64,000 nt of DNA from Nocardioides allogilvus (lineage in GTDB: Bacteria; Actinomycetota; Actinomycetes; Propionibacteriales; Nocardioidaceae). Position numbers and translations under genes: made by a program. Below the pieces are notes generated by a model that saw only the letters and a list, made by a program, of their open reading frames with translations, did not search any database and was not told where the DNA came from. Of the stretch, positions 19,012-28,243 are shown piece after piece. The stretch lies in contig NZ_PZYX01000001.1 in NCBI RefSeq assembly GCF_003047285.1, positions 1 through 64,000 on the forward strand, read 5' to 3'. Each line of letters begins with the position of its first letter. Position 1 is the stretch's first letter.

Positions 19012-20214
19012 TCACCCCTCGGCGAGCAGGTCGCCGATCCGCCGCAGGCCCTCGAGGTCGTGCACGTCGGTCGACAGCGCCGGCACGACTGCCGTCGCGA
19101 CGCCGGGGTGCTCGGTGGACCAGCGCTCGCGCAGGTGTGCCTCGCGCATGACGATGCGCGCACGGTCGGCGTGCAGCCGCAGCAGTCCGGCGGTGGTCGA
19201 GTCGGGCTCGGTCGCGACCAACCGGTCGGCGGCGGCCGTCGCCTCCTCGACCGACAACACGGTCGACAGCGGCGGGCTGGCCCGGTTGACGACGAGACCG
19301 GCGAGCGGCATCTCGTCCTCGGTGAGCCGCTCCACGAAGTAGGCGGCCTCGCGCAACGCGTCCGGCTCGGGAGCAGCGACCACCACGAAGGCCGTGCCGT
19401 CGGCCTGCAGCAACGAGAAGGTCTTCTGCGCCCGCTGGCGGAAGCCGCCGAAGAGCGTGTCGAAGGCGGCCACGAACGTCTGCATGTCGCGCAGCACCTG
19501 GGCGCCGAGGATCTTGGTCAGCGCGTTGGTGATCATCGAGACGCCGGCCGTCATCAGCTTGGCCGGGCCACGGGCCGGAGCCAGCAGCAGCCGGATGAAC
19601 CGGCCGTCGAGGAAGCTGCTGAGCCGCTCCGGCGCGTCCAGGAAGTCGAGCGCCGAGCGCGAGGGCGGGGTGTCGACGACGATCAGGTCGTAGCTGCCGT
19701 CCAGCTGGGCCTGGGCGTGGATCTGGCCGAGCTTCTCCATGGCCATGTATTCCTGCGTGCCCGAGAACGAGCTGGACAGGGCGATGTAGAAGGGGTTGTC
19801 GAGGATCGCCCTCGCCTTCTCGGGGCTGGCCTGGCTGAGCACCACCTCGTCGAAGGTGCGCTTCATGTCGAGCATCATGGCGTCGAGGGAGCCACCTTGG
19901 TTTCGTGACGGGCGCTGGGCGCCCTCCTCAACCACCGCAAGTGGCACCGGTCGGGGCGTGTTGTCCAAGGCCTCGATCCCCATCGACTGGGCCAGCCGGC
20001 GGGCCGGGTCGATGGTCAGCACGACGACCTTGCGCCCGCGCTCGGCGGCACGCAGGGCGAGGGCAGCGGAGGTGGTGGTCTTGCCGACGCCGCCCGAGCC
20101 GCAGCAGACGATGATCCCGGTCGCGGGGTCGTCGATCAGGGCGTCGATGTCGAGGCGAGGGGCACGCTCGGTCGTGGCGGCCAGCGGGCCGACGCGTGGG
20201 CGGTGGGTGGTCAT
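19012..20214 (-). CDS. ArsA/Get3-like ATPase (Rv3680-like)
   Basis: A 400-residue P-loop ATPase of the ArsA/Get3 (anion-transporting ATPase) family. It has the deviant Walker A GSGGVGKTTTSAALA (about 38-52), switch motif LTIDPARRLAQSMG, DTPPSRSALDFLDAPERL and a C-terminal helical part. It starts at ATG 20214, overlapping its upstream partner by ATGA, so two paralogous ATPases are co-translated, as Rv3679-Rv3680 in M. tuberculosis. The pair is thought to act as a heteromer in actinobacteria; substrate handling is not deducible here. Confidence 0.9.
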   Translation of the reverse strand: MTTHRPRVGPLAATTERAPRLDIDALIDDPATGIIVCCGSGGVGKTTTSAALALRAAERGRKVVVLTIDPARRLAQSMGIEALDNTPRPVPLAVVEEGAQRPSRNQGGSLDAMMLDMKRTFDEVVLSQASPEKARAILDNPFYIALSSSFSGTQEYMAMEKLGQIHAQAQLDGSYDLIVVDTPPSRSALDFLDAPERLSSFLDGRFIRLLLAPARGPAKLMTAGVSMITNALTKILGAQVLRDMQTFVAAFDTLFGGFRQRAQKTFSLLQADGTAFVVVAAPEPDALREAAYFVERLTEDEMPLAGLVVNRASPPLSTVLSVEEATAAADRLVATEPDSTTAGLLRLHADRARIVMREAHLRERWSTEHPGVATAVVPALSTDVHDLEGLRRIGDLLAEG

Positions 20215-21230
20215 GCCAGTCCCTGGTCCTTCAGCTGGGCGGCCAGCTCGTAGAGCCCGCCGAGGTCGACGCCGTCGGCCAGGCGGGGAAGCTCGTAGTG
20301 GGGAACGTCGAGCGCGCTCACGATGGCGCGCTGGGCGTCCTCGAGGGCACGACGCTCGGCGTGGTCGCGGGCCTCGAGGACCAGGGCGTCGACCATCTCG
20401 TGGGTGACGTCGACCTTGGCCGCCTGGAGGTCGGCGGTGATCTTCTCGCGGTCGAGGGTGCCCGTGCGAGCGGCCTTGAGGTCGGCCTGGCCGAGGTCGC
20501 GGGCACGGACGAGGTTGACGATGACCGCGCCGACCGGGAGCTGGGCTGCCCGCAGCTCCTTGATCCCGTCGGCCGTCTCCTGGACCGGCATCTCCTCGAG
20601 CACGGTGACGAGGTGCACCAGCGTCTTGGGCGATCGGAAGAGCGTCATCACCGTGTCGGCCTGGGTCTTGATCGGACCGACCTTGGCCAGCCCGGCGAGC
20701 TCGCCGTTGACGTTGAGGAACTGGGTGATCCGCCCGGTCGGCGGGGCGTCGAGCACGATCGCGTCGTAGGCGCGGGCCTTCTTGTTGCGCGCGTTGCGCC
20801 GCGCGGCTTCGTAGACCTTGCCGGTCAGGAGCACGTCGCGGACGCCCGGCGCGATGGTGGTCGCGAAGTCGATGACGCCGAAGCGGTCGAGCGCCTTCCC
20901 GGCGCGGCCGAGCTTGTAGTACATCGCGAGGTATTCGAGGAGGGCCGACTCCGCATCGATGTGCAGGGCGTGTACGGCGCCGGGCGCCACGTCACCGACC
21001 GGCAGCCCGCGCGCGATCCGGCGCTCCTCGTAGGGCAGCGGGTCGACGTCGAACATGCGGGCGATGCCCTGGCGACCCTCGACCTCGCAGAGCAGGACGT
21101 CCTTGCCCGTCGAGGCCAGCGAGAGGGCGAGCGCCGCGGCGATGGTGGACTTGCCGGTGCCGCCCTTGCCGGTGACGACGTGCAGCTGGACGCCCGACCA
21201 GTCGAAGGGCTGCTCCGCGTGTGTGGTCAC
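20211..21230 (-). CDS. ArsA/Get3-like ATPase (Rv3679-like)
   Basis: A 339-residue partner ATPase. Walker A VTGKGGTGKSTIAAALAL carries the signature lysine of the deviant P-loop. LCEVEGRQGIARMF and VLDAPPTGRITQFLNVNGEL are the other nucleotide-pocket motifs. GTG 21230 is chosen because the sequence MTTHAEQPFDWSGVQLHVVTGKGG begins the fold there. It is first in a two-gene operon with 19012-20214. The upstream IclR gene is transcribed in the same direction 32 bases away. Confidence 0.9.
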   Translation of the reverse strand: MTTHAEQPFDWSGVQLHVVTGKGGTGKSTIAAALALSLASTGKDVLLCEVEGRQGIARMFDVDPLPYEERRIARGLPVGDVAPGAVHALHIDAESALLEYLAMYYKLGRAGKALDRFGVIDFATTIAPGVRDVLLTGKVYEAARRNARNKKARAYDAIVLDAPPTGRITQFLNVNGELAGLAKVGPIKTQADTVMTLFRSPKTLVHLVTVLEEMPVQETADGIKELRAAQLPVGAVIVNLVRARDLGQADLKAARTGTLDREKITADLQAAKVDVTHEMVDALVLEARDHAERRALEDAQRAIVSALDVPHYELPRLADGVDLGGLYELAAQLKDQGLA

Positions 21231-21262
21231 CGCTGCAGGATAGGGCGCCCGCCCCATCGCGG

Positions 21263-22024
21263 TCAGGCGCGCGGACGCAGTGTGCGGGAAAGCACATGTG
21301 CCTCGCGCAGGAGCAGCTCGCCCAGCTCGCGGCGCCGGGGAGCGCTGAAGCGCTGCTGGATGCCGGTCAGGCTGAGCGCCCACTGGGGGCGCTCGTCGGC
21401 GTCGAAGACCGCGGCGGCCATGCCCCAGCTGCCCTCGACGATCAGCCCCGGGTTGATCGCGAAGCCCGCCGCGCGTGTGCGCCTGACTCGGTCGCGGACG
21501 GCATCGGTGGTGTGCTGGTCGCCGTACTCGTCCACGAGGTCGACGCGGGCGAGGTAGGACTCCACCTCGGCGTCGTCGAGGAAGGCCAGGATCGCGAGCC
21601 CGGCGGAGGCGACTCCGAGCGGAAAGCGAATGCCCTCGTGCAGGACGTGGGACCTGATCGGGAAGCTGCCGTCCTCGCGCACCAGGCAGATGGTCTCGTC
21701 GCCCCGGCGGGCCGAGAAGAAGGCGCTCTCGCCGGTGGCGATGGACAGTCGCCGTACGACCGGCTGCGCCACCGCTGTCACGTCGTATCGCGATGCGGCG
21801 GCCGTGCCCAGGAAGTAGAGCTCGGGGCCGAGCAGCCAGTGGCCGTCCGGGTCGCGCTCGGCGAGGCCCGCGTCGGCGAGCGACGCCAGCAGCCGGTGCG
21901 TCGTGGGTCGCGGGAGCCCGGCGGCGCGTGCCGCCTCGGACGTCGTCACGCCTGCTGGCTCGCGGGCGGAGACGGCCTTGAGCAGGGCGGCGACGCGTCC
22001 CACGACGTCGATCGGGGCGTCCAT
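21263..22024 (-). CDS. IclR-family transcriptional regulator
   Basis: 253 residues with an N-terminal winged helix-turn-helix (VGRVAALLKAVSA ... TTSEAARAAGLPRPTTHRLLASLADAGLAERD, about 5-65). A C-terminal effector domain (about 80-250: SAFFSARRGDETICLVREDG, HEGIRFPLGVASAGLAILAF) follows. IclR proteins respond to small carboxylates. It lies divergent from scoAB with a palindrome between, so it probably controls the CoA transferase genes. Confidence 0.92.
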   Translation of the reverse strand: MDAPIDVVGRVAALLKAVSAREPAGVTTSEAARAAGLPRPTTHRLLASLADAGLAERDPDGHWLLGPELYFLGTAAASRYDVTAVAQPVVRRLSIATGESAFFSARRGDETICLVREDGSFPIRSHVLHEGIRFPLGVASAGLAILAFLDDAEVESYLARVDLVDEYGDQHTTDAVRDRVRRTRAAGFAINPGLIVEGSWGMAAAVFDADERPQWALSLTGIQQRFSAPRRRELGELLLREAHVLSRTLRPRA

Positions 22025-22080
22025 TCAATGAACGCTACTACGGCATGAAGATCGCAGAGCGAAAGATTCTCGGCCACTGG

Positions 22081-22107
22081 ATGGTCGGGCGTTGACGGCC
22101 CGACCAT
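22081..22107. promoter_or_regulatory. inverted repeat between iclR and scoAB, probable operator
   Basis: ATGGTCGGGC and GCCCGACCAT are exact 10-base inverted repeats separated by GTTGACG. The spacer holds a TTGACG that could be a -35 element for scoA. It is midway between divergent genes, the expected location of an IclR operator. Confidence 0.6.
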
Positions 22108-22153
22108 GGTGCGCCTTGAATCGGGGCACCAACGAGTCTGCGGAGGAACCAGG

Positions 22154-22921
22154 ATGGACAAGGTCGTCGAGAGTGCGGGTGCCGCGGTCGCGGACATCCC
22201 CGACGGAGCGACGATGTCGGTCGGTGGCTTCGGGCTGTGCGGCATCCCCACGGTGTTGATCGAAGCGGTGCTGGCGGCGGGGACCACGGACCTCGAGGCC
22301 GTCTCCAACAACTGCGGCGTCGACGACTGGGGCCTGGGTCGCCTGCTGATGGCCAAGAGGCTGCGGCGGATGGTGTCGTCGTACGTCGGGGAGAACAAGG
22401 AGTTCGCCCGGCAGTACCTCTCCGGGGAGCTCGAGGTCGAGCTCACGCCGCAGGGCACGCTCGCGGAGCGGATGCGGGCCGGCGGCTCCGGGATCCCGGC
22501 CTTCTTCACCGCCACCGGTGTCGGCACCCAGGTCGCCGAGGGCGGTCTGCCGTGGAAGTACGACGCCGAGGGCAACGTCTCGGTCGCCTCGCCGCCCAAG
22601 CAGACCCAGGTCTTCGCCAGCCCCGAGGGCGAGCGGGAGTTCGTCCTCGAGCACGCGATCGTCGCCGACTTCGGGTTGGTGCGCGCCTGGAAGGGCGACC
22701 GCCACGGCAACCTGATCTACCGCGACTCCGCCCGCAACTTCAACCCGCTCGCCGCGATGTGCGGACGGGTCACGATCGCCGAGGTCGAGGAGCTCGTCGA
22801 ACCGGGCGAGCTGAACCCCAACGACGTCCACACCCCGGGCGTGTACGTCCAGCGCGTGGTCGCGCTGACGCCCGAGCAGGCCGCGGACAAGCGGATCGAG
22901 AAGAGGACGGTGAGCTCCTGA
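22154..22921 (+). CDS. scoA: succinyl-CoA:3-ketoacid CoA transferase, subunit A
   Basis: 255 residues. The glycine-rich [18 protein letters not shown] (about 23-40), [15 protein letters not shown] and [22 protein letters not shown] are strongly characteristic of SCOT alpha subunits, which transfer CoA from succinyl-CoA to acetoacetate or 3-oxoadipate. ATG 22154 has GGAGG about nine bases upstream. It overlaps subunit B by one base (TGATG). Probably used in ketone-body or aromatic catabolism under IclR control. Confidence 0.93.
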   Translation: MDKVVESAGAAVADIPDGATMSVGGFGLCGIPTVLIEAVLAAGTTDLEAVSNNCGVDDWGLGRLLMAKRLRRMVSSYVGENKEFARQYLSGELEVELTPQGTLAERMRAGGSGIPAFFTATGVGTQVAEGGLPWKYDAEGNVSVASPPKQTQVFASPEGEREFVLEHAIVADFGLVRAWKGDRHGNLIYRDSARNFNPLAAMCGRVTIAEVEELVEPGELNPNDVHTPGVYVQRVVALTPEQAADKRIEKRTVSS

Positions 22922-23598
22922 TGGCATGGACTCGTGAGGAGATGGCCGCCCGAGCGGCCTCGGAGCTGGTGGACGGTTCCTACGTCAACCTCGGCATCGG
23001 GCTGCCGACGCTGGTGCCCAACTACGTCGACGACGACGTGGAGCTGGTGCTGCAGTCGGAGAACGGCATCCTCGGCGTGGGCGCCTATCCCACCGAGGAC
23101 GCCGTCGACGCCGACCTGATCAACGCCGGCAAGGAGACCGTGACCGTACGCCGCGGGGCATCGTTCTTCGACTCCGCGACCTCCTTCGGGATGATCCGCG
23201 GCGGCAAGATCGACGCCGCGATCCTGGGTGCGATGCAGGTCTCCGCCGTCGGTGACATCGCCAACTGGATGATCCCCGGCAAGATGGTCAAGGGCATGGG
23301 CGGCGCGATGGACCTGGTGCACGGCGCCAAGCGCGTCATCGTGCTGATGGAGCACACCGCCAAGGACGGCGGGCTCAAGATCGTCAACGAGTGCTCGCTG
23401 CCCTACACCGGCAAGCGGGTCGTGCAGCGGATCATCACCGACCTGTGCGTGATCGACGTGATCGACCCGACCACCGGTGAGGTCGCCCCCTCGGGCACCC
23501 TCGGCGAGCGGGCGCTCCAGCTCGTCGAGCTCGCGCCGGGCGTCACCGAGGACGAGGTCAGGGCGAAGACGGAGCCGGAGCTGTTCGCCGCGAGGTGA
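22921..23598 (+). CDS. scoB: succinyl-CoA:3-ketoacid CoA transferase, subunit B
   Basis: 225 residues with the active-site glutamate in [10 protein letters not shown] (about residue 46), which forms the glutamyl-CoA thioester. [13 protein letters not shown] precedes it, and [20 protein letters not shown] and [20 protein letters not shown] complete the family pattern. It pairs with scoA. The last 41 bases overlap the 3' end of the convergent MFS gene. Confidence 0.93.
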   Translation: MAWTREEMAARAASELVDGSYVNLGIGLPTLVPNYVDDDVELVLQSENGILGVGAYPTEDAVDADLINAGKETVTVRRGASFFDSATSFGMIRGGKIDAAILGAMQVSAVGDIANWMIPGKMVKGMGGAMDLVHGAKRVIVLMEHTAKDGGLKIVNECSLPYTGKRVVQRIITDLCVIDVIDPTTGEVAPSGTLGERALQLVELAPGVTEDEVRAKTEPELFAAR

Positions 23599-24913
23599 GC
23601 ACCCCCAGCACGCCGAGGACGATCGCGAAGACGAACACCGCGAGGAACGGGTTCGCACCTTCGCGCACAGCCGCGGCGAAGACCACGCCGGAGATCGACA
23701 GCGCCAGCGCCGCCCCGAGCGAGTCGGCGATCGAGAGGGCTGCGGAGTTGAAGCCGCGGTCGGCGTCGGTGGAGGCGTCGAGCATGGCCACGCTGGTGCG
23801 CGGATAGCCGAAGCCCATCCCGGCGCCGGCCAGGACATAGGTCGCCCCGGCGAGGAGGGCCGGGCCGTCGAGCCAGACCGTGAGCGACAGCGCGAGCACG
23901 CCGGCGAGGACGAGCAGCGAGCCGATCTCCATGGCGCGCACGTGCGAGACCCGGGCACCGAGCCGTGCCTGGAGCTGGCTCGACAGCGCCCACGTCACCC
24001 CGACGACGCTGAGCGCGATGCCGGCGCGGGCCGGCGTCAGCCCCCACTGCTCCTGCAGGACGTAAACGATGTAGGCCTCGGCGCAGAAGAAGCCGGCGCT
24101 CATCAGGCCGCGCGTGGCGATGACGGAGGGGAGTCCTGGCCGGCCCGTGAGCGCGCCGGGGGGCAACAGCCTGCTGAGGGCGAGTACGACGAGGACGAGC
24201 GCTCCGAGGGCACCGAACCCGGAGACGCCGCGGGCCGAGCCGAGCAGCTCGAGCGCGAGCACCGCGATCGCGCCGACGCTCGCCCAGGCCAGCCGCCCGA
24301 GCCCGGCCTCGGACACGCCGCTGTCGGTCCGCCGGCCCCGCAGCGAGGGCGCGATCAACAGCGCCGCCGCGGCGACGAACACGACGGCACCGAGGAAGAC
24401 CCAGCGCCAACCGAAGGCGTCCGCGACGAGGGCTGCCAGTGCCGGGCCGAAGAGTGCCGGCAGCACCCACGCCGCGGCGAAGCTCGCGAAGATGCCGGGC
24501 TGCAGGGCGGGTGGGAAGACGAGGCCGACGAGGACGTAGACCCCCACGATCAGCGCGCCGCCGCCGAGTCCCTGGACGAGCCGGCCGCCGACGAGGATCT
24601 CCATCGACGGGGCCGCGCCACAGATCAGCAGACCCACCGAGAACAGCACCATCGACCAGAGCACCGGCGTCACCGGACCACGCCGGTCGCTCCACATCCC
24701 CGCAGCGACCATGCCGATCACCCCGCTGGCCAGCGGAGCAGCGAAGCTCAGCGCGTAGAGGTCGGCGCCGTCGAGGTCGCGCACCACGGTCGGCATCACC
24801 GTCGTGACCGCCATCGCCTCGAACGCCACGAAGCCGATCAGCGCGCACACGCCGATGGTGATGGCGGCGTACGTCGGGCTCAGCAGGCGTGGACTCGGAG
24901 CGGTCTCGGACAT
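23558..24913 (-). CDS. MFS transporter, drug-exporter type
   Basis: About 451 residues with 14 or so hydrophobic segments. The start resembles DHA2-type exporters ([16 protein letters not shown]), then [14 protein letters not shown] (motif A variant) and [20 protein letters not shown]. The substrate is unknown. ATG 24913 has no ribosome-binding site. GTG 24922 would be almost leaderless from the promoter at 24931-24961 and may be the true start. The C-terminus overlaps scoB by 41 bases. Confidence 0.88.
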   Translation of the reverse strand: MSETAPSPRLLSPTYAAITIGVCALIGFVAFEAMAVTTVMPTVVRDLDGADLYALSFAAPLASGVIGMVAAGMWSDRRGPVTPVLWSMVLFSVGLLICGAAPSMEILVGGRLVQGLGGGALIVGVYVLVGLVFPPALQPGIFASFAAAWVLPALFGPALAALVADAFGWRWVFLGAVVFVAAAALLIAPSLRGRRTDSGVSEAGLGRLAWASVGAIAVLALELLGSARGVSGFGALGALVLVVLALSRLLPPGALTGRPGLPSVIATRGLMSAGFFCAEAYIVYVLQEQWGLTPARAGIALSVVGVTWALSSQLQARLGARVSHVRAMEIGSLLVLAGVLALSLTVWLDGPALLAGATYVLAGAGMGFGYPRTSVAMLDASTDADRGFNSAALSIADSLGAALALSISGVVFAAAVREGANPFLAVFVFAIVLGVLGVLTSRRTAPAPSSP

Positions 24914-24930
24914 CAGGGTCACGATCGCAG

Positions 24931-24961
24931 ACGCTAGGACTTCACGTGGACGTGAGGTCAA
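24931..24961 (-). promoter_or_regulatory. MerR-type promoter of the MFS gene
   Basis: On the minus strand TTGACC (24961-24956) and TAGCGT (24936-24931) are separated by 19 bases, longer than the usual 17. The spacer contains the palindrome TCACGT-CC-ACGTGA. A 19-bp spacer carrying an inverted repeat is the hallmark of promoters activated by MerR-family proteins. No merR gene is adjacent. Confidence 0.65.
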
Positions 24962-25010
24962 GCGGAGGAGGGGGCAGGAATAGTGGGCGGGGCTCGTCGT
25001 TGGGCCAGGT

Positions 25011-26048
25011 GTGACTCTCGCCCTCTCCGTGCTCGACCTCGTTCCCGTGCGCACCGACCAGACGACCGCGGATGCGGTGGCAGCAGCGAGATCGCTGGTG
25101 CAGGTGGCCGACGCCCACGACTACCGGCGCTACTGGGTGGCCGAGCACCACAACATGCCGGCCGTGGCGGCGACCAACCCGCCGGTGCTGATCGCGCTGC
25201 TGGCCGCGGCCACCTCGCGGATCCGCGTCGGGTCGGGCGGCGTCATGCTGCCCAACCACGAGCCGCTGGTCGTGGCGGAGCAGTTCGCCCTGCTGGAGGC
25301 GGCGTTCCCCGGCCGCATCGACCTCGGCATCGGTCGCGCGCCCGGCACCGACATGCTCACCCGCTACGTCCTGCGTGGAGGTGCGACGGCGGCGGCGGAC
25401 GACGCGGTCGCGCAGTTCCCGCAGTACGTCGACGACGTGGCCACCCTCATGCACCCGGACGGCGTCGAGATGGCCGTCGGTGGCCGGCGCGAACCGCTGC
25501 GGGCGACGCCGAACGCGGCCAGCGTGCCGACGATCTGGCTGCTCGGGTCCTCGGACTACTCCGCGCGACTGGCCGCCGCGAAGGGCCTGCCCTACGTCTT
25601 CGCCCACCACTTCGCCGGCCGGGGCACGGCCGAGGCGATGGACCTCTACCGGTCGACGTACACGCCGTCCGAGGCGCACCCGGAGCCGCGCACCTTCCTC
25701 ACCGTCAACGCGGCCGTGGCCGAGACGGCGGAGGAGGCGCGCCGGCTCGCGCTGCCGCAGGCCCAGGCGATGGTCGCCCTGCGCACCGGCGGTCGGCTCG
25801 CGCCGCAGCTGCTCGTCGAGGACGCGGAGCAGGTCACGCTGCCCGCGCAGCACCAGCCGCTCGCCGACGCAATGCTGCGGCGCTGGGTCGTCGACGAGCC
25901 GGGCGCGGCGCGCGAGCGGATCGAGATGCTGGCTCGTGAGTACGGCGTCGACGAGGTGATGGTGCACCCGGTCGCGGGCGCGCACACCGGCACCCCGGCG
26001 GGGTCCTCCCCGGCCCGCGAGGCGACGCTCAAGCTGCTCGCCGGCTGA
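25011..26048 (+). CDS. LLM-class (luciferase-like) flavin-dependent oxidoreductase
   Basis: 345 residues of the bacterial luciferase superfamily. The pattern LSVLDLVPV ... YWVAEHHNMPAVAATNPPVL ... IRVGSGGVMLPNHEPLVVAEQF ... RIDLGIGRAPGTD marks the subgroup with the AEHH motif. These use FMNH2 or F420 to oxidise diverse substrates; this substrate is unknown. GTG 25011 gives the family's usual start. It is divergent from the MFS gene. Confidence 0.88.
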   Translation: MTLALSVLDLVPVRTDQTTADAVAAARSLVQVADAHDYRRYWVAEHHNMPAVAATNPPVLIALLAAATSRIRVGSGGVMLPNHEPLVVAEQFALLEAAFPGRIDLGIGRAPGTDMLTRYVLRGGATAAADDAVAQFPQYVDDVATLMHPDGVEMAVGGRREPLRATPNAASVPTIWLLGSSDYSARLAAAKGLPYVFAHHFAGRGTAEAMDLYRSTYTPSEAHPEPRTFLTVNAAVAETAEEARRLALPQAQAMVALRTGGRLAPQLLVEDAEQVTLPAQHQPLADAMLRRWVVDEPGAARERIEMLAREYGVDEVMVHPVAGAHTGTPAGSSPAREATLKLLAG

Positions 26049-26148
26049 CGTCGGTCTCGGATGCGAGACGACCCGGGAAATTCGGGGGTGTCGCGGAACG
26101 GTCGGCAGGGAGTGTGATGGGGGGCACACCCCCTGAAGGAGCGTCACC

Positions 26149-27597
26149 ATGACCACGACTTCCGACAGCACCATGCCCGTGCGCGGTGTCGAGCGCCGTA
26201 CGATCGATGTCATCCCGGCGGAGGAGCGGCACGGCACGCCGTTCAGCCAGTTCACGCTGTGGATGGGCGCCAACCTGCAGATCACCGCGATCGTCGACGG
26301 TGCGCTCGCGGTCGTCTTCGGCGCCGATGCCCTCTGGGCGATCATCGGCCTGTTCCTCGGCAACCTGCTCGGCGGCATCGTGATGGCGCTGCACTCGGCC
26401 CAGGGCCCGCGGCTCGGCCTGCCGCAGATGATCTCCAGCCGCGCGCAGTTCGGCATCTACGGCGCGATCGTTCCGCTGGTGCTGGTCATCGTGATGTACC
26501 TCGGTTTCACCGCGACCGGCACCGTGCTCGCCGGCCAGGCGATCAACGAGCTGCTGCGCGTCGAGAACGCGACGATCGGCATCGTGCTGTTCGTAGCGAT
26601 CGTCGCCGTGATCGCGATCGTGGGCTATCGCTGGATCCACGCCGTCGGCCGCTTCGCCAGCGTCCTCGGGGTGCTCGGGCTGGCCTACCTCGCCGTCCAG
26701 CTGGTCCGCAACCACGACGTGAGCGCAGCGTTCGCGGGCAACCAGTTCGACATCGTCACCTTCCTGCTCGCCGTCTCGCTGGCCGCCGGCTGGCAGCTCA
26801 CCTACGGCCCCTACGTCGCCGACTACTCGCGCTACCTGCCCGCGGAGACGTCGCAGCGTTCGGTCTTCTGGTGGACGTACGGCGGAAGCGTGCTCGGCTC
26901 CCAGCTGTCGATGACCTTCGGTGCGATCGTCGCCGCGGTCGCCGGTGACGCGTTCCTCACCAACCAGGTCGGCTGGCTCGGCGGGCTCGCCTCCGGAGCC
27001 ATCGTCGCCGGGCTGATCTATCTCCTCATCGTCGTCGGCAAGCTGACGGTCACCTGCCTCAACGCCTACGGCAGCTTCATGTGCGCGGCCACGATCACCA
27101 CCGCGCTGACCGGGCGCCGGACGATGGGCAGCAACGCCCGCGCCGCCTTCGTGCTGCTGATGCTCGCGGCCTCGATGGGCATCGCCCTGTGGGCGAGCGC
27201 CGACTTCCTGAACAACTTCAAGAACTTCGTGCTGCTGCTGCTGATGGTCTTCACCCCGTGGTCAGCCATCAACCTCACCGACTACTACCTCGTCTCCAAG
27301 GAGCGCGTCGACCTGGCCGCGCTCTACGACCCCAAGGGCCGCTACGGCGGGTGGAACGCCGTCGCGCTGACGACGTACTTCGTCGGCGTGCTGATCCAGG
27401 TGCCGTTCCTGGCGCAGAAGCTCTACACCGGGCCCGTCACCAAGGCCCTCGGAGGCGCCGACATCTCCTGGATCATCGGTCTCGTGGTGCCGGCGGTCAT
27501 GTACTACGTGTGGGCCAGCCGCAACCCGCTCGCGCCGCCCGAGGAGGTCCCGCTCCCGAACGCCGACGCCTCGGGAAGGCCGTCCGCCATCTCCTAG
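26149..27597 (+). CDS. purine-cytosine permease-type transporter (NCS1 family)
   Basis: 482 residues with about 12 membrane segments. The N-terminus EERHGTPFSQFTLWMGANLQ is typical of NCS1 permeases. LGLPQMISSRAQFGIYGA and TYGPYVADYSRYLPAET are further signatures. Probably a proton- or sodium-coupled nucleobase importer; the exact substrate is not deducible. ATG 26149 has GAAGGAGCG upstream. Its stop shares a CTAG with the convergent gene's stop. Confidence 0.88.
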   Translation: MTTTSDSTMPVRGVERRTIDVIPAEERHGTPFSQFTLWMGANLQITAIVDGALAVVFGADALWAIIGLFLGNLLGGIVMALHSAQGPRLGLPQMISSRAQFGIYGAIVPLVLVIVMYLGFTATGTVLAGQAINELLRVENATIGIVLFVAIVAVIAIVGYRWIHAVGRFASVLGVLGLAYLAVQLVRNHDVSAAFAGNQFDIVTFLLAVSLAAGWQLTYGPYVADYSRYLPAETSQRSVFWWTYGGSVLGSQLSMTFGAIVAAVAGDAFLTNQVGWLGGLASGAIVAGLIYLLIVVGKLTVTCLNAYGSFMCAATITTALTGRRTMGSNARAAFVLLMLAASMGIALWASADFLNNFKNFVLLLLMVFTPWSAINLTDYYLVSKERVDLAALYDPKGRYGGWNAVALTTYFVGVLIQVPFLAQKLYTGPVTKALGGADISWIIGLVVPAVMYYVWASRNPLAPPEEVPLPNADASGRPSAIS

Positions 27598-27989
27598 TGC
27601 CGCTCCTCGAGGCCGACCGCCTCGCGGAGCCGCTCCACCGACGCGCGCAGCTCCTCGGAGTCGCGTGCGTGGTGGTCCATCAGGTCGGCCAGCGCCTCTG
27701 CGAGCACGTTGAGCTTCTCCTGCGACGACTCCTCGCTGCGCCGACCGGCGTTCTGGAGCAGGACGAGGAGCAGCAGCGACAGGACGGCCGAGCCCGTGTG
27801 CAGCGCGAGCTCCCACTTGGTGGTCGTCGACCACAACGGCTTGCTCGCGGCCCACAGGGCCAGGGCCACGAGGATGACCCCGAAGAACGGCGCCCGGCTG
27901 ACGCGCTGGATGGCCGCGTCGACGAACCGCTCGAAGGCGTTGGGGGTGTTGTCGTGGCCGCGGTCCCCGGCGGCGTCGTTGCGCTCCAT
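27594..27989 (-). CDS. low-affinity iron permease family protein
   Basis: 131 residues: FERFVDAAIQRVSRAPFFGV, then two transmembrane helices (about 37-55 and 67-85). A C-terminal helix with heptad-like charges (ESSQEKLNVLAEALADLMDH) follows. This matches the short bacterial low-affinity iron permease/Fet4-like domain family, whose transport role in bacteria is unproven. The stop codon overlaps that of the NCS1 permease at CTAG (27594-27597). Confidence 0.75.
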   Translation of the reverse strand: MERNDAAGDRGHDNTPNAFERFVDAAIQRVSRAPFFGVILVALALWAASKPLWSTTTKWELALHTGSAVLSLLLLVLLQNAGRRSEESSQEKLNVLAEALADLMDHHARDSEELRASVERLREAVGLEERH

Positions 27990-28087
27990 GGACGGAGGCT
28001 AGTTCGCGTGCTGCCGCGACCGCAGCAGGACGGGCCCTGCGTCAGGCCTGGGGTGGACGCCTGATGTCACCTGAGTAGGGTCGGCGC

Positions 28088-28243
28088 ATGACTGTCTGGG
28101 AATACCAAGTGGCGCCGATCCCGCTCCACAACGAAGCACTGATGCTCAACAACTTCGGCCAGGACGGCTGGGAGCTGGTCGCGATCCACACCAACGCCCA
28201 GGGCGGTCTCGTGGCCTTCCTGAAGCGACCCAAGGCCGCCTGA
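28088..28243 (+). CDS. DUF4177-like small protein (Rv3678A-type)
   Basis: A 51-residue protein (MTVWEYQVAPIPLHNEALML at the start, QDGWELVAI in the middle, FLKRPKAA at the end). The pattern WEY..V.....L...G..GWELV....F.KRP is that of the short DUF4177-type beta-alpha-beta proteins. It sits one base-overlap (TGATG) before the RidA gene, the same arrangement as the small ORF before Rv3678c (recall). Function unknown. Confidence 0.8.
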   Translation: MTVWEYQVAPIPLHNEALMLNNFGQDGWELVAIHTNAQGGLVAFLKRPKAA

